51,044 nt of DNA from Oribacterium sp. (GTDB taxonomy: Bacteria > Bacillota_A > Clostridia > Lachnospirales > Lachnospiraceae), in NCBI GenBank assembly GCA_017940955.1, contig JAGAXP010000294.1:1-51044 (forward strand), read 5' to 3'. Positions 1 to 7,081 of the stretch are shown in pieces. Positions within the stretch are counted from its first letter, which is position 1; each line of letters starts with the position of its first letter. The notes under the pieces were generated by a model, which saw only the letters and a list, made by a program, of their open reading frames with translations, ran no database searches and had not been told where the DNA came from. A program made the position numbers and the translations under genes.

Positions 1-54
1 AGCGAAAACATGAAGCTCCACGGCAAAGCCCAGATACTGAATGTCAGCTGCTGA
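1..54 (+). CDS. 3' end of an upstream ORF (partial)
   Basis: Frame 1 is open from the window edge to a TGA at 52-54, giving a 17-residue C-terminal tail ending LNVSC. Codon choice (AAC, CTC, CAC, GGC, GTC) resembles the GC-richer genes that follow, so this is probably the end of a real gene cut by the window. Nothing can be said about its function. The repeat lattice starts about ten bases after the stop. Confidence 0.35.
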   Translation, partial: SENMKLHGKAQILNVSC

Positions 55-62
55 GGAAAATA

Positions 63-524
63 TGACTTAACTTTCGGATTATGAAATTTGAATCATTCTG
101 ATAAAACTCGATGTTTGACTCACTGGAAGATATCAGAATTTGAAGTCAATGATGGCAAGTTCCGAAATTGACTCATACAGGATAATTCCTTATTTGCAGT
201 CATCAATAATAAGATTAGGATTTGACTCATATCTAATATTTCTTGGTTTGCAGTCAATTAATTACATCTATATAGTTGACTCAAATTCAAGATGTTATAA
301 ATGAGGTCATAGAAACACATCGCGATTATTGACTCACATTGTAACTTTTGCAAGATTTAAGTCATATAAATATTTTAAGAATATTGACGCACTTTTGGGA
401 TTAGGTGTCTTGAGTCATATAGGCACCCTGAGGTCGTTGACTCGCCAGAAGAATATGACTATTAAAGTCAAAATTAGTAGAATATGCAATAAAAACTGTA
501 TGGCAAATAATTTTTTACTTGTCA
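63..524. repeat. 27-bp-lattice heptamer array 1 (degenerate)
   Basis: A heptamer related to TGACTCA, TGAGTCA or (G)CAGTCA recurs with centres at about 66, 92, 119, 145, 172, 199, 226, 253, 280, 306, 333, 361, 388, 414, 441, 467 and 521. Steps are 26-28 bp, with one site missing near 494. The two half-types alternate (TTGACTCA, then AGTCAA), so the full unit is about 54 bp. Sequence between heptamers is AT-rich and not conserved. No convincing gene lies in this stretch. Confidence 0.75.
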
Positions 525-698
525 AACTCATATAATTGATTATTATAAAGGTCATATGAGGATTTTAAATCCGCGAATATAAAGGGGATATGTCGGATGT
601 GGGATTTTGGAGAAGATCCTGAGTGGATACCGGCATAGGCATTAGTCTCTCGCTTTGCGAAAAATAAGGGGTTAATGTTTAAAGGAGGGGAGTAGCGA
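525..698. other. Leader before the SDR gene
   Basis: This is non-coding sequence between the repeat array and the first complete gene. It carries a strong ribosome site, AAAGGAGGGG at 681-690, eight bases before the ATG at 699. I could not identify a confident promoter; sequence around 540-600 is AT-rich and could contain one. Confidence 0.4.
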
Positions 699-1679
699 AT
701 GAGAGTACTCATTACCGGCGTTACCAGTTTTCTGGGCGTTTACACAGCAAAACAGCTTTTGAGCGAAGGCTACGAGGTGATAGGAGCAGTCAGACCTGAC
801 AGCAAAAATCAGGATGTGCTTGAAGAAAGAGGCATCACCGCAGAACCGAAGTATCAAACAGTGTATATGGACTTTGACCAGCTTCCCGAAGCAGAGCTTG
901 GAGAGGAGCATTTTGCAGAGTTCCTTGAAAGGAACGAAAACGATGAGCCAATCATCGATGCCTGGATTCACTTCGCCTGGGACGGCATCGGATCCGCAGG
1001 AAGAGAAAATACAGATATTCAGATACAGAACATTGAAAATGCCAAGAAAGCATACATCATGGCAAAGGTTCTTGGAGCGCAGAAGTTCATCTTCGCGGGA
1101 TCCCAGGCAGAGTACGGCGACGGCAACCACCGCTCACCGAGACCCATAAGCCCTTACGGAAAGGCAAAACGCGCCTTCGGACGCTGGGCAACAGAACAGA
1201 GCCTCCTTTCCCAGATGTATGATGAGAGGCCAATGCAGTTCCTTCACACACGCATTTTCAGCGTTTACGGTGACGGAGACCACAAGACAAGCCTTGTAAA
1301 CACAGTACTTAAAGGCTCCCTCAAGGGAACACCTGTGGTACTCGGACCCTGTGCACAGAGATGGAATTACCTTGAAGTAAGAGACTGCGCAAGAGCCATA
1401 AGCATTCTCCTACAGTCGGATGAGACCCGCACAGACGTTTACGATATTGCAGGCAGTGATTCCAGAATGCTCAAGAAATTCGTACAGGAAATGAACGAAA
1501 TCGCCGGCGGCGGAGCAGAGCTCGAGTTCGGAACCCGCAGCAACAATGCTGAAGGCGCCGCAAACATGTCTCCCGAGATCCTGAAGCTCCAGCGTCTCGG
1601 CTTCCACCAGGAAATATCCTTCGAAGCAGGCATCGGAGAGCTCGTAAAGAAAAAGAGGATGGAACTCGAAGCCGGTTGA
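699..1679 (+). CDS. NAD(P)-dependent nucleotide-sugar epimerase/reductase (extended SDR)
   Basis: This is a 326-residue extended short-chain dehydrogenase. The N-terminal Rossmann motif TGVTSFLG (residues 6-13) binds NAD(P). The catalytic pair Y153/K157 lies in SPYGKAK, with S135 in the segment AGSQAEYG just before it. Length fits sugar-nucleotide epimerases and 4-ketoreductases. The AEYG segment recalls reductases of deoxysugar pathways, but the exact substrate cannot be read from sequence. The start is fixed by a strong AAAGGAGGGG site. It is followed by a terminator, then by a C-methyltransferase-like gene and a ketone reductase-like gene, which together suggest synthesis of a modified or branched sugar (inference). 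Confidence 0.85.
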   Translation: MRVLITGVTSFLGVYTAKQLLSEGYEVIGAVRPDSKNQDVLEERGITAEPKYQTVYMDFDQLPEAELGEEHFAEFLERNENDEPIIDAWIHFAWDGIGSAGRENTDIQIQNIENAKKAYIMAKVLGAQKFIFAGSQAEYGDGNHRSPRPISPYGKAKRAFGRWATEQSLLSQMYDERPMQFLHTRIFSVYGDGDHKTSLVNTVLKGSLKGTPVVLGPCAQRWNYLEVRDCARAISILLQSDETRTDVYDIAGSDSRMLKKFVQEMNEIAGGGAELEFGTRSNNAEGAANMSPEILKLQRLGFHQEISFEAGIGELVKKKRMELEAG

Positions 1680-1720
1680 AGGGAAGACGGAGTAGTTGAC
1701 GACTCCTTATGATATTTGAT

Positions 1721-1771
1721 TAAAAAAATACCAAGTAAAGGCGATATCACACCTTCACTTGGTATTTTTTT
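1721..1771 (+). terminator. Rho-independent terminator after the SDR gene
   Basis: AAATACCAAGT pairs with ACTTGGTATTT across a short internal loop and is followed by a run of seven T. The A-tract on the left side means it may also act on the minus strand. Confidence 0.85.
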
Positions 1772-1788
1772 ACGTTTTATTTTGTTAC

Positions 1789-1896
1789 TTATGCAACTTT
1801 TGAATAATCGATAACGGAGACATCTTGCAAAACGGTTTTAGCCGCTGCCACAATTTTTTCCAACTGTTCGGCTACTTCATCCGTAATATCACACAA
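1789..1896 (-). pseudogene. Possible minus-strand ORF relic
   Basis: The minus strand reads a short open stretch of about 35 codons, preceded by an in-frame stop and ending in TAA at 1791-1789. The peptide (EVAEQLEKIVAAAKTV, then VIDYSKVA) is helical and protein-like, unlike the surrounding AT-rich filler. There is no clear start or ribosome site. It may be the tail of a deleted gene. Family not recognised; chance is not excluded. Confidence 0.25.
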
Positions 1897-2084
1897 TTAT
1901 AAATAGATTTGTTGTCATTGTTCTTATTATTTGTGATGGATATTTCTAGACTGTATAAGTTTTCTTTGAAAATCTTTCAAGACAAGGTGTTTAATTGGTT
2001 TGCCAATGAGAATATTTTGAGAGAGAAGATAGGACTAGATGTGTTATAATCGTACCACATCAGTGTTTTATATGGAGATTTGAA
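1897..2084 (+). promoter_or_regulatory. Extended -10 promoter for the methyltransferase gene
   Basis: TGTTATAAT at 2042-2050 is an extended -10 element. TTGAGA at 2018-2023 is upstream but spaced 21 bp, so the extended -10 is the main signal. The leader to the ATG at 2085 is only about 30 nt and has a weak ribosome site (ATGGAGA). Confidence 0.5.
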
Positions 2085-3551
2085 ATGAAAATGAAATGCT
2101 TGGCCTGCGGGCACGAAATAAAGAAACTTATGACCTTCAAAGATATGCCGGCATCTGCTCAGGACATCCCGGCAAAAGAAGAGCTCGATGCTGACCACCC
2201 CATCACATTGGAGCTTTGCCAGTGCACCGAATGCGGTCTCGTTCAGTTTGACTGCGAGCCGGTATCCTACTATAAAGATGTGATCCGTGCTGGTGGTGGA
2301 ACCAGCACTATGACAAAACTTCGTCATGAGGAATATGCAAGACTCCTTGAATATATGAGAGAGCATGGAGTAAAGGGCAGAAATATCGTGGAAGTAGGCT
2401 GTGGCAGAGGCGAGTTCCTCCGCATGTGGCAGAATATATCAGAAGATGAAGTAGGAAAAGAGGCGCTCGAGAAAGATATGGAGAAAGATCCCCTTTCTGG
2501 TCAGCCTAAAGCAATGCCTATTAAACTCACCGGAATCGAGCACAAAAGGGAACTGGTGGAAGAAGCCAATGCTCATGCCGAAGACTACTACGATGCCATA
2601 GCAAAACAGGATATACAAAATAATTCCCTAACAAATGTACCAACAAACGCAGGGTGTTCTTCAAATAAAAAATCAGAAGAAAAGACTCGGGAATCATCTA
2701 TAGATGCACGAAATTTGAATTTTTGCACAAAAGTAGAGTGCTTTCCTAAAGTGAAGTGTTTGCACGAAAGTGGTCACTTTCAAAAAGTAAACTATCACGT
2801 CTACGAAGGCTTTGCAGAGGGCGACTACATCTATCCAGACGGCCCCTTCGACTCCTTCGTACAGTTCAACTTCCTTGAACACCAGCCATACCCTAAGGAT
2901 ATGCTTCAAAACATCTGGCATAACTTAAAACCAAAGGCCCTGGGTCTCGTGACGGTTCCGAGCTTCGAGTATATCCTGAAGTATAACGGCTACTACGAGC
3001 TGCTCCACGACCACATTGCAAACTATACCGAGTTTACGTTGCAGAAGCTTTTCCAGGACAACGGCTTCGAGGTTTTGGACATGCGCCTTGTAAACCGCGA
3101 TACCATTGAGATCATCGTGAAAAAAGCAGATCCCGATGACCTGACAAATCTTCGCTACAATGGACAGCTCATAGATGTTTCTTCCTTAAAAGATAGCTAT
3201 GACCGTTTGAATGAAGAGGTTAATTCACACCTGACTCAACTTTCAGCCGAAAACAAAACCATGGCCATCTGGGGAGCAAGCCACCAGGGATTCACATTGG
3301 CATCCACCACTAAACTAGGCGGAAAAGTAAAATACATCATCGATTCCGCTAAATTCAAACAGGGAAAATACGCCCCGGCATCACACATTCCTATCGTCTC
3401 CCCTGACCATTTTATGTCGGATCCCGTTGACGAGATCCTCATCGTAGCCCCCGGCTACACCGATGAAATCGCCGGAATAATCCGCGAGCGGTATGGTGCA
3501 GATGTTAGAATTTTAGTTCTAAAAACCGATAAGATAGACGAATACAAATAA
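2085..3551 (+). CDS. C-methyltransferase-like SAM enzyme with zinc-finger N-terminus
   Basis: This 488-residue protein has the three-part layout of TylCIII/NovU-type sugar C-methyltransferases. The N-terminal zinc-binding domain contains C5-x2-C8 and C47-x2-C50. The SAM-binding core has motif I VEVGCGRGEF at residues 102-111. The C-terminal domain carries IWGASHQGFTLAS and IDSAKFKQGKYAP, typical of that family. Members are usually about 400-410 residues; the excess lies in two hydrophilic insertions, residues about 117-147 and about 176-234, either side of the GIEHKREL strand. The family methylates a carbon of an NDP-keto-sugar; the substrate here is unknown. It has its own promoter and precedes a zinc alcohol dehydrogenase. 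Confidence 0.85.
   Translation: MKMKCLACGHEIKKLMTFKDMPASAQDIPAKEELDADHPITLELCQCTECGLVQFDCEPVSYYKDVIRAGGGTSTMTKLRHEEYARLLEYMREHGVKGRNIVEVGCGRGEFLRMWQNISEDEVGKEALEKDMEKDPLSGQPKAMPIKLTGIEHKRELVEEANAHAEDYYDAIAKQDIQNNSLTNVPTNAGCSSNKKSEEKTRESSIDARNLNFCTKVECFPKVKCLHESGHFQKVNYHVYEGFAEGDYIYPDGPFDSFVQFNFLEHQPYPKDMLQNIWHNLKPKALGLVTVPSFEYILKYNGYYELLHDHIANYTEFTLQKLFQDNGFEVLDMRLVNRDTIEIIVKKADPDDLTNLRYNGQLIDVSSLKDSYDRLNEEVNSHLTQLSAENKTMAIWGASHQGFTLASTTKLGGKVKYIIDSAKFKQGKYAPASHIPIVSPDHFMSDPVDEILIVAPGYTDEIAGIIRERYGADVRILVLKTDKIDEYK
2610..2786 (+). other. In-frame insertion in the methyltransferase
   Basis: Codons about 176-234 have no counterpart expected in the fold. The stretch is AT-rich, rich in N, K, E and S, and carries repeated DNA words (TTTGCAC, AAAGTG, GTGCTTTC). 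It includes an inverted repeat GAAAGTG-GT-CACTTTC at 2766-2781. The reading frame is kept. The base composition and repeated words suggest inserted or expanded sequence rather than normal protein evolution (inference). Confidence 0.55.
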
Positions 3552-3593
3552 TAGTGTATGATGTCAGCTTTCAAATGGGTTGGGCTTGGTATA

Positions 3594-3632
3594 TGACACG
3601 CAGAATGCTTATATCTGTTACTTTACGTGTCA
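3594..3632. repeat. Inverted repeat TGACACG/CGTGTCA
   Basis: Seven-base arms at 3594-3600 and 3626-3632 are separated by 25 bases. It lies just after the methyltransferase stop and may be part of a transcript 3' structure or a protein-binding site. Confidence 0.4.
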
Positions 3633-3660
3633 AATCCCTTCAAAACAGGTTTGTATAGAC

Positions 3661-3688
3661 ATGCAGATTGTTTTTATCTGCATTTTTA
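3661..3688 (+). terminator. Terminator before the alcohol dehydrogenase
   Basis: ATGCAGAT (3661-3668) and ATCTGCAT (3676-3683) form a perfect 8-bp stem with a seven-base loop, followed by TTTTT. The stem is weak in GC, so termination may be partial. Confidence 0.6.
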
Positions 3689-3799
3689 CTTGTCACCAGC
3701 TTTACCGAGGAGTATAAAATGTTCCTTTATGCGCCTTATATACAGCTTACCGACCTTTTTTCTAACTGACACTAGCTTATTTCATTACTTGGAGACCAA

Positions 3800-5203
3800 A
3801 TGAAAGCCCTAGTTTTAAAAGGAAAAGGAAAAATAGAATACATTAATAAATCTGAGCCGACACTTATCGACCCTCATGGCGCGCTTCTGGAGCCGGTGCT
3901 GGTATCCCCTTGCACCTCCGACGTCCACACCATTTGGCAGGGCAGCCCCAAGCGCCCCGACCTGACTCTCGGGCACGAGGTGATCGCAAAAGTAAAGGCC
4001 ATCGGCCCCGAAGTCAAAGACTTCAAGCCCGGCGACCTGGTAGCCGTCTCAGCCATAACCCCCGACTGGAGTCAGCCCGACGTAGACATTAACTACGCCC
4101 ACGCAGGACAGAACTTCAGCGCCCATATGATTGGTAAATCCATCGACGGCGCTTTCCAGAACACCTTTTATCTGCCCTTCGCAGACAAAAACCTTGCCCA
4201 CATCCCGGAAGGAATGAGCCTTGAAGACGCCCTCATGTGCGTTGACGTGGTCCAGACCGGTTTTACCGCCGTAGAGGAGGCAGGTGTTTCCGAAGGAGAC
4301 ACAGTTGTGGTCATGGGGATCGGCGCCATCGGACTGGCAGCCATCATGGGAAGCAGGCTTGCCGGCGCAAAAAAGATATACGCCGTAGGTTCCCGCCCGG
4401 ACAATGTCAGGATCGCTGAGGCTATGAGCGATGACAGCTGCAGGGTGGAAGTGCTCAATTACAAGACATTGGCCTGCCCTCTTCCTGAAGGCATGCATCC
4501 CCTTGCGAATTCCACAGGCTCCCCGGTGGTTAACTACGTACTCCAAGAGACAGCCACCAAAGGTGCCGACAAAGTTCTGATCTGCGGCGGCGACGATTAC
4601 AGCCTGCCCCAGGCCATCGATATGGTGAAGTACGGAACCGGCGTCGTTTCCAATGTCATGTACTTCGGCGCAGACACTGAAGTTCAGGACGAAGAGTGCC
4701 GGAAGCTCAAAGATATTAATGACTGTATCAATGAAACTTGCTCAGGAACTCATCAGGCGGCTAATGCCGAAACTAACTCACCTGAAAATGTCCGAGATAT
4801 TGATAATTCCGAACTCCCGCAGCAGCCAAACAGCGGAGCTCCTCAGACCAATACTGGAACCCTGAAGTCGGACAGCGGAGCAATACAAACCAAAACCGGC
4901 ACCCCGCAGCAGCCGATTTGCGAGATTCCGAAGAACAATTCAAGCCCGGGACTCAACACCACCATCGACTCCCTCCAAATTCCTAAATTCTCCATGGGAC
5001 GGGGAATGGCAGGAAAAACCCTTAAGTTCAGCCTGAGTAAAGGTGGTCGGAAGAACCTGGAACGTATCATGAGCCTTGTGAAAGACTATGACCTTCACCC
5101 GGGATGCTTCATTACTGAAAGATACGAAGGTCTTGATAAAGTGGAACAGGCTATTTATGACATGAAGGAAAGAAAAGCGATCAAGATAGCGGTCAGAGTC
5201 TGA
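3800..5203 (+). CDS. Zinc-dependent medium-chain alcohol dehydrogenase with internal insertion
   Basis: The sequence closely follows NADP-dependent secondary alcohol dehydrogenases of the Thermoanaerobacter brockii type. Ligands of the catalytic zinc are visible: C38 in SPCTSDVHT, H59-E60 in LGHE, and D149 in CVDVVQTGF. The cofactor loop GIGAIG (173-178) and AVGSRP (about 195-200) fit NADP. Normal length is about 350; this protein has 467 residues because of a block of about 95 residues (296-391) between GADTEV and LQIPKF. Downstream homology (GMAGKTLKF, then ERIMSLV) resumes cleanly. In this cluster it may reduce a keto-sugar or a small ketone precursor (inference). Start chosen at ATG 3800 after TTGGAGACC. 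Confidence 0.85.
   Translation: MKALVLKGKGKIEYINKSEPTLIDPHGALLEPVLVSPCTSDVHTIWQGSPKRPDLTLGHEVIAKVKAIGPEVKDFKPGDLVAVSAITPDWSQPDVDINYAHAGQNFSAHMIGKSIDGAFQNTFYLPFADKNLAHIPEGMSLEDALMCVDVVQTGFTAVEEAGVSEGDTVVVMGIGAIGLAAIMGSRLAGAKKIYAVGSRPDNVRIAEAMSDDSCRVEVLNYKTLACPLPEGMHPLANSTGSPVVNYVLQETATKGADKVLICGGDDYSLPQAIDMVKYGTGVVSNVMYFGADTEVQDEECRKLKDINDCINETCSGTHQAANAETNSPENVRDIDNSELPQQPNSGAPQTNTGTLKSDSGAIQTKTGTPQQPICEIPKNNSSPGLNTTIDSLQIPKFSMGRGMAGKTLKFSLSKGGRKNLERIMSLVKDYDLHPGCFITERYEGLDKVEQAIYDMKERKAIKIAVRV
4685..4972 (+). other. Low-complexity in-frame insertion in the alcohol dehydrogenase
   Basis: The inserted codons encode a hydrophilic stretch rich in N, T, S, P and Q. It contains two copies of a 14-residue unit (SGAPQTNTGTLKSD and SGAIQTKTGTPQQP) from a 42-bp DNA repeat starting near 4831 and 4873. 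It splits the cofactor-domain end of the enzyme without shifting the frame. Confidence 0.7.
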
Positions 5204-5280
5204 ATGTCGTAAAAATGTGTGACATTTCAGTCCGGTTATGCTCCGTGACAGTATTAAGACAGTGGTAAATCGGGTACCTT

Positions 5281-5637
5281 CCTGACTCAGATTTCAGTTT
5301 TGGGGATTTAGGTCAAAGTGATTCCGGCAGCTCCTTGACTTAAGTTTTGATTTCAGTGAAATGAGTCAAAAAGAGCAGCAAGCATGCATGACTCATATGC
5401 CTGTTTCAGGAGAAATGAGTCAAAAAAAGAAACAAGCTTGCGTGACTCAGATTTCGAATTATGAGAAATGAGTCAAAAAGAGCAGCAAGCATGCATGACT
5501 CATATGCCTGTTTCAGGAGAAATGAGTCATAAAAAGAAACAAGCTTGCGTGACTCAGATTTCGAATTATGAGAAATGAGTCAAAAAAAGCAGCAAGCATG
5601 CATGACTCATACGCCTGTTTCAGGAGAAATGAGTCAT
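5281..5637. repeat. 27-bp-lattice heptamer array 2 (two-unit higher order)
   Basis: Heptamers TGAGTCA and TGACTCA alternate with starts near 5284, 5311, 5337, 5363, 5390, 5417, 5444, 5470, 5498, 5524, 5551, 5577, 5604 and 5631. Steps are 26-28 bp. From 5363 two different 54-bp units (one with GCAAGCATGCATGACTCAT, one with ACAAGCTTGCGTGACTCAG) alternate as A-B-A-B-A, making a 107-bp higher-order repeat. The open frame through it is an accident of the period. The stretch 5204-5280 holds nothing else I can name. Confidence 0.85.
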
Positions 5638-5830
5638 AAAGAACTGTTACCAGTTATTAAAGGGGTCAACAATAGAATTAAGCAGTTCAGCTTGCTAAAC
5701 CAGGCACCTGAGTGTACAATCGACGCTGTATTTACCGGATGTGTCATCGCCTGCGGGTGTAGTATCCGAAACTGAAAACAAAAAACAAGTACAGTGCGAA
5801 CCCCGCATCACTAATCAGAGGAAAACGAAT

Positions 5831-6835
5831 TTGAAAACCATCAGCATAGTAGTACCCTGCTACAACGAAGAAGAAAACGTAGAGCCCCTTTACGAGGCCA
5901 TTAAAGCCATATTTGCGGAAAAGCTCAGCGACTACAGATATGAGCTCATATACATAGACAACGACTCAAAGGACCAGACCCGCGAAAAGGTGAGAGACCT
6001 TTGCGCCGCCGACAAAGACGTGAAAGCCATTTTCAATGCCAAAAACTTTGGACAGTTCAACAGCCCTTACTACGGCATGCTCCAGTCAACCGGCGACGCG
6101 ACCATGCTCATGGCGGCGGATTTTCAGGACCCGGTGGAGATGATCCCCGAGTTCGTGAAAGCCTGGGAAGAAGGCTACAAAATCGCCATCGGCGTAAAGA
6201 CCCAGTCCCAGGAGAACCCCCTCATGTACTGGATCAGAGGCATCTACTACAAGACCATCAAGAAAATGTCTTCCGTAGACCAGATTGCCCAGTTCACCGG
6301 CTTCGGACTCTATGACAAGGCATTCATCAACGTCATGCGAAACCTGAACGACCCCACCCCGTTCCTGAGAGGCATCGTGGCCGAGCTCGGTTTCCGCCGC
6401 AAGGAAATCCCTTACACCCAGCCCAGAAGAAGAGCCGGAATCACCCACAACAACTGGTATTCCCTCTATGATGCCGCCATGCTCAGCTTCACCAGCTACA
6501 CCAAAGTCGGCCTCAGAGTTGCGGTATTTTTCGGCGGCGTGTGCAGCGCCATCAGCATGTTGATCGCCATCATTTACCTGGTGATGAAGCTCATCTGGTG
6601 GGACCGTTTCCCCGCCGGCATGGCGCCAATGCTTATAGGCATGCTCTTTCTCGGCTCAATCCAGATCTTCTTCATCGGACTCCTGGGCGAGTACATCCTC
6701 TCCATCAATCAGAGGGTAATGAAGAGACCTCTGGTAGTAGAGGAAGAAAGACTCAACTTTGGGGATGCGCCGATTTACCGCGGAGTCAAAGATATGGGGA
6801 AAGCCCCCAAAACCCCGGAAGTGAAATCTGAATAA
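5831..6835 (+). CDS. GtrB/DPM1-like polyprenyl-phosphate glycosyltransferase (GT2)
   Basis: The protein starts ISIVVPCYNEEENV, a classic GT2 opening, and has ADFQDP as its metal-binding DxD-type motif. Two C-terminal membrane helices follow (VAVFFGGVCSAISMLIAI and PMLIGMLFLGSIQIFF). This matches the family that transfers a sugar from a nucleotide donor to undecaprenyl phosphate at the inner membrane face. I place the start at TTG 5831 (334 residues), because AGAGGA at 5817-5822 is well spaced. An in-frame ATG at 5741 would add 30 poorly conserved residues lying partly over repeat-derived DNA. The lipid-linked sugar could feed a GT-C enzyme outside, such as the large membrane proteins at 33-37 kb (inference). 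Confidence 0.85.
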   Translation: MKTISIVVPCYNEEENVEPLYEAIKAIFAEKLSDYRYELIYIDNDSKDQTREKVRDLCAADKDVKAIFNAKNFGQFNSPYYGMLQSTGDATMLMAADFQDPVEMIPEFVKAWEEGYKIAIGVKTQSQENPLMYWIRGIYYKTIKKMSSVDQIAQFTGFGLYDKAFINVMRNLNDPTPFLRGIVAELGFRRKEIPYTQPRRRAGITHNNWYSLYDAAMLSFTSYTKVGLRVAVFFGGVCSAISMLIAIIYLVMKLIWWDRFPAGMAPMLIGMLFLGSIQIFFIGLLGEYILSINQRVMKRPLVVEEERLNFGDAPIYRGVKDMGKAPKTPEVKSE

Positions 6836-7081
6836 ATCTGATGCAGCACATTTCATGGGGGAATATGCGTGCTCCGCATCATCGGTAAGAGCGGTGCCTT
6901 TGGAATTGTCCACCCGGTATACAACCACTGAGGTATGCGTGTTTTGCATCTCTTGCGAGTGGGTGATGCTTTAGGCGTTCATCTCATGATGTTTTTTAAA
7001 TACAGAAAAATCGGCAGACCAATTAATAAGCGCTGCAAACCTGCAGGCTTGGAGTGGCAAGGTTTGCCCGGAGAATAAAAT
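6836..7081. promoter_or_regulatory. Intergenic leader with 5' UTR hairpin
   Basis: GCAAACCT (7035-7042) pairs with AGGTTTGC (7060-7067) immediately before the ribosome site CCCGGAGAA of the tandem GT2, so it could modulate its translation. Two imperfect copies of TATGCGTG-N4-GCATC occur earlier in the gap (about 6864 and 6933). No ORF here is convincing. Confidence 0.4.

Noticed and set aside
63..524. Eukaryotic AP-1/Gcn4 sites
   Set aside because: TGASTCA matches that consensus, but the setting is clearly bacterial. Any binding protein here would be unrelated.
329..535. Small + strand ORF in array 1
   Set aside because: It lies wholly within the phased repeat region and has no ribosome site.
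5575..5775. Small ORF starting inside array 2
   Set aside because: Its first half is repeat sequence, its stop overlaps the next frame and it has no clear ribosome site.
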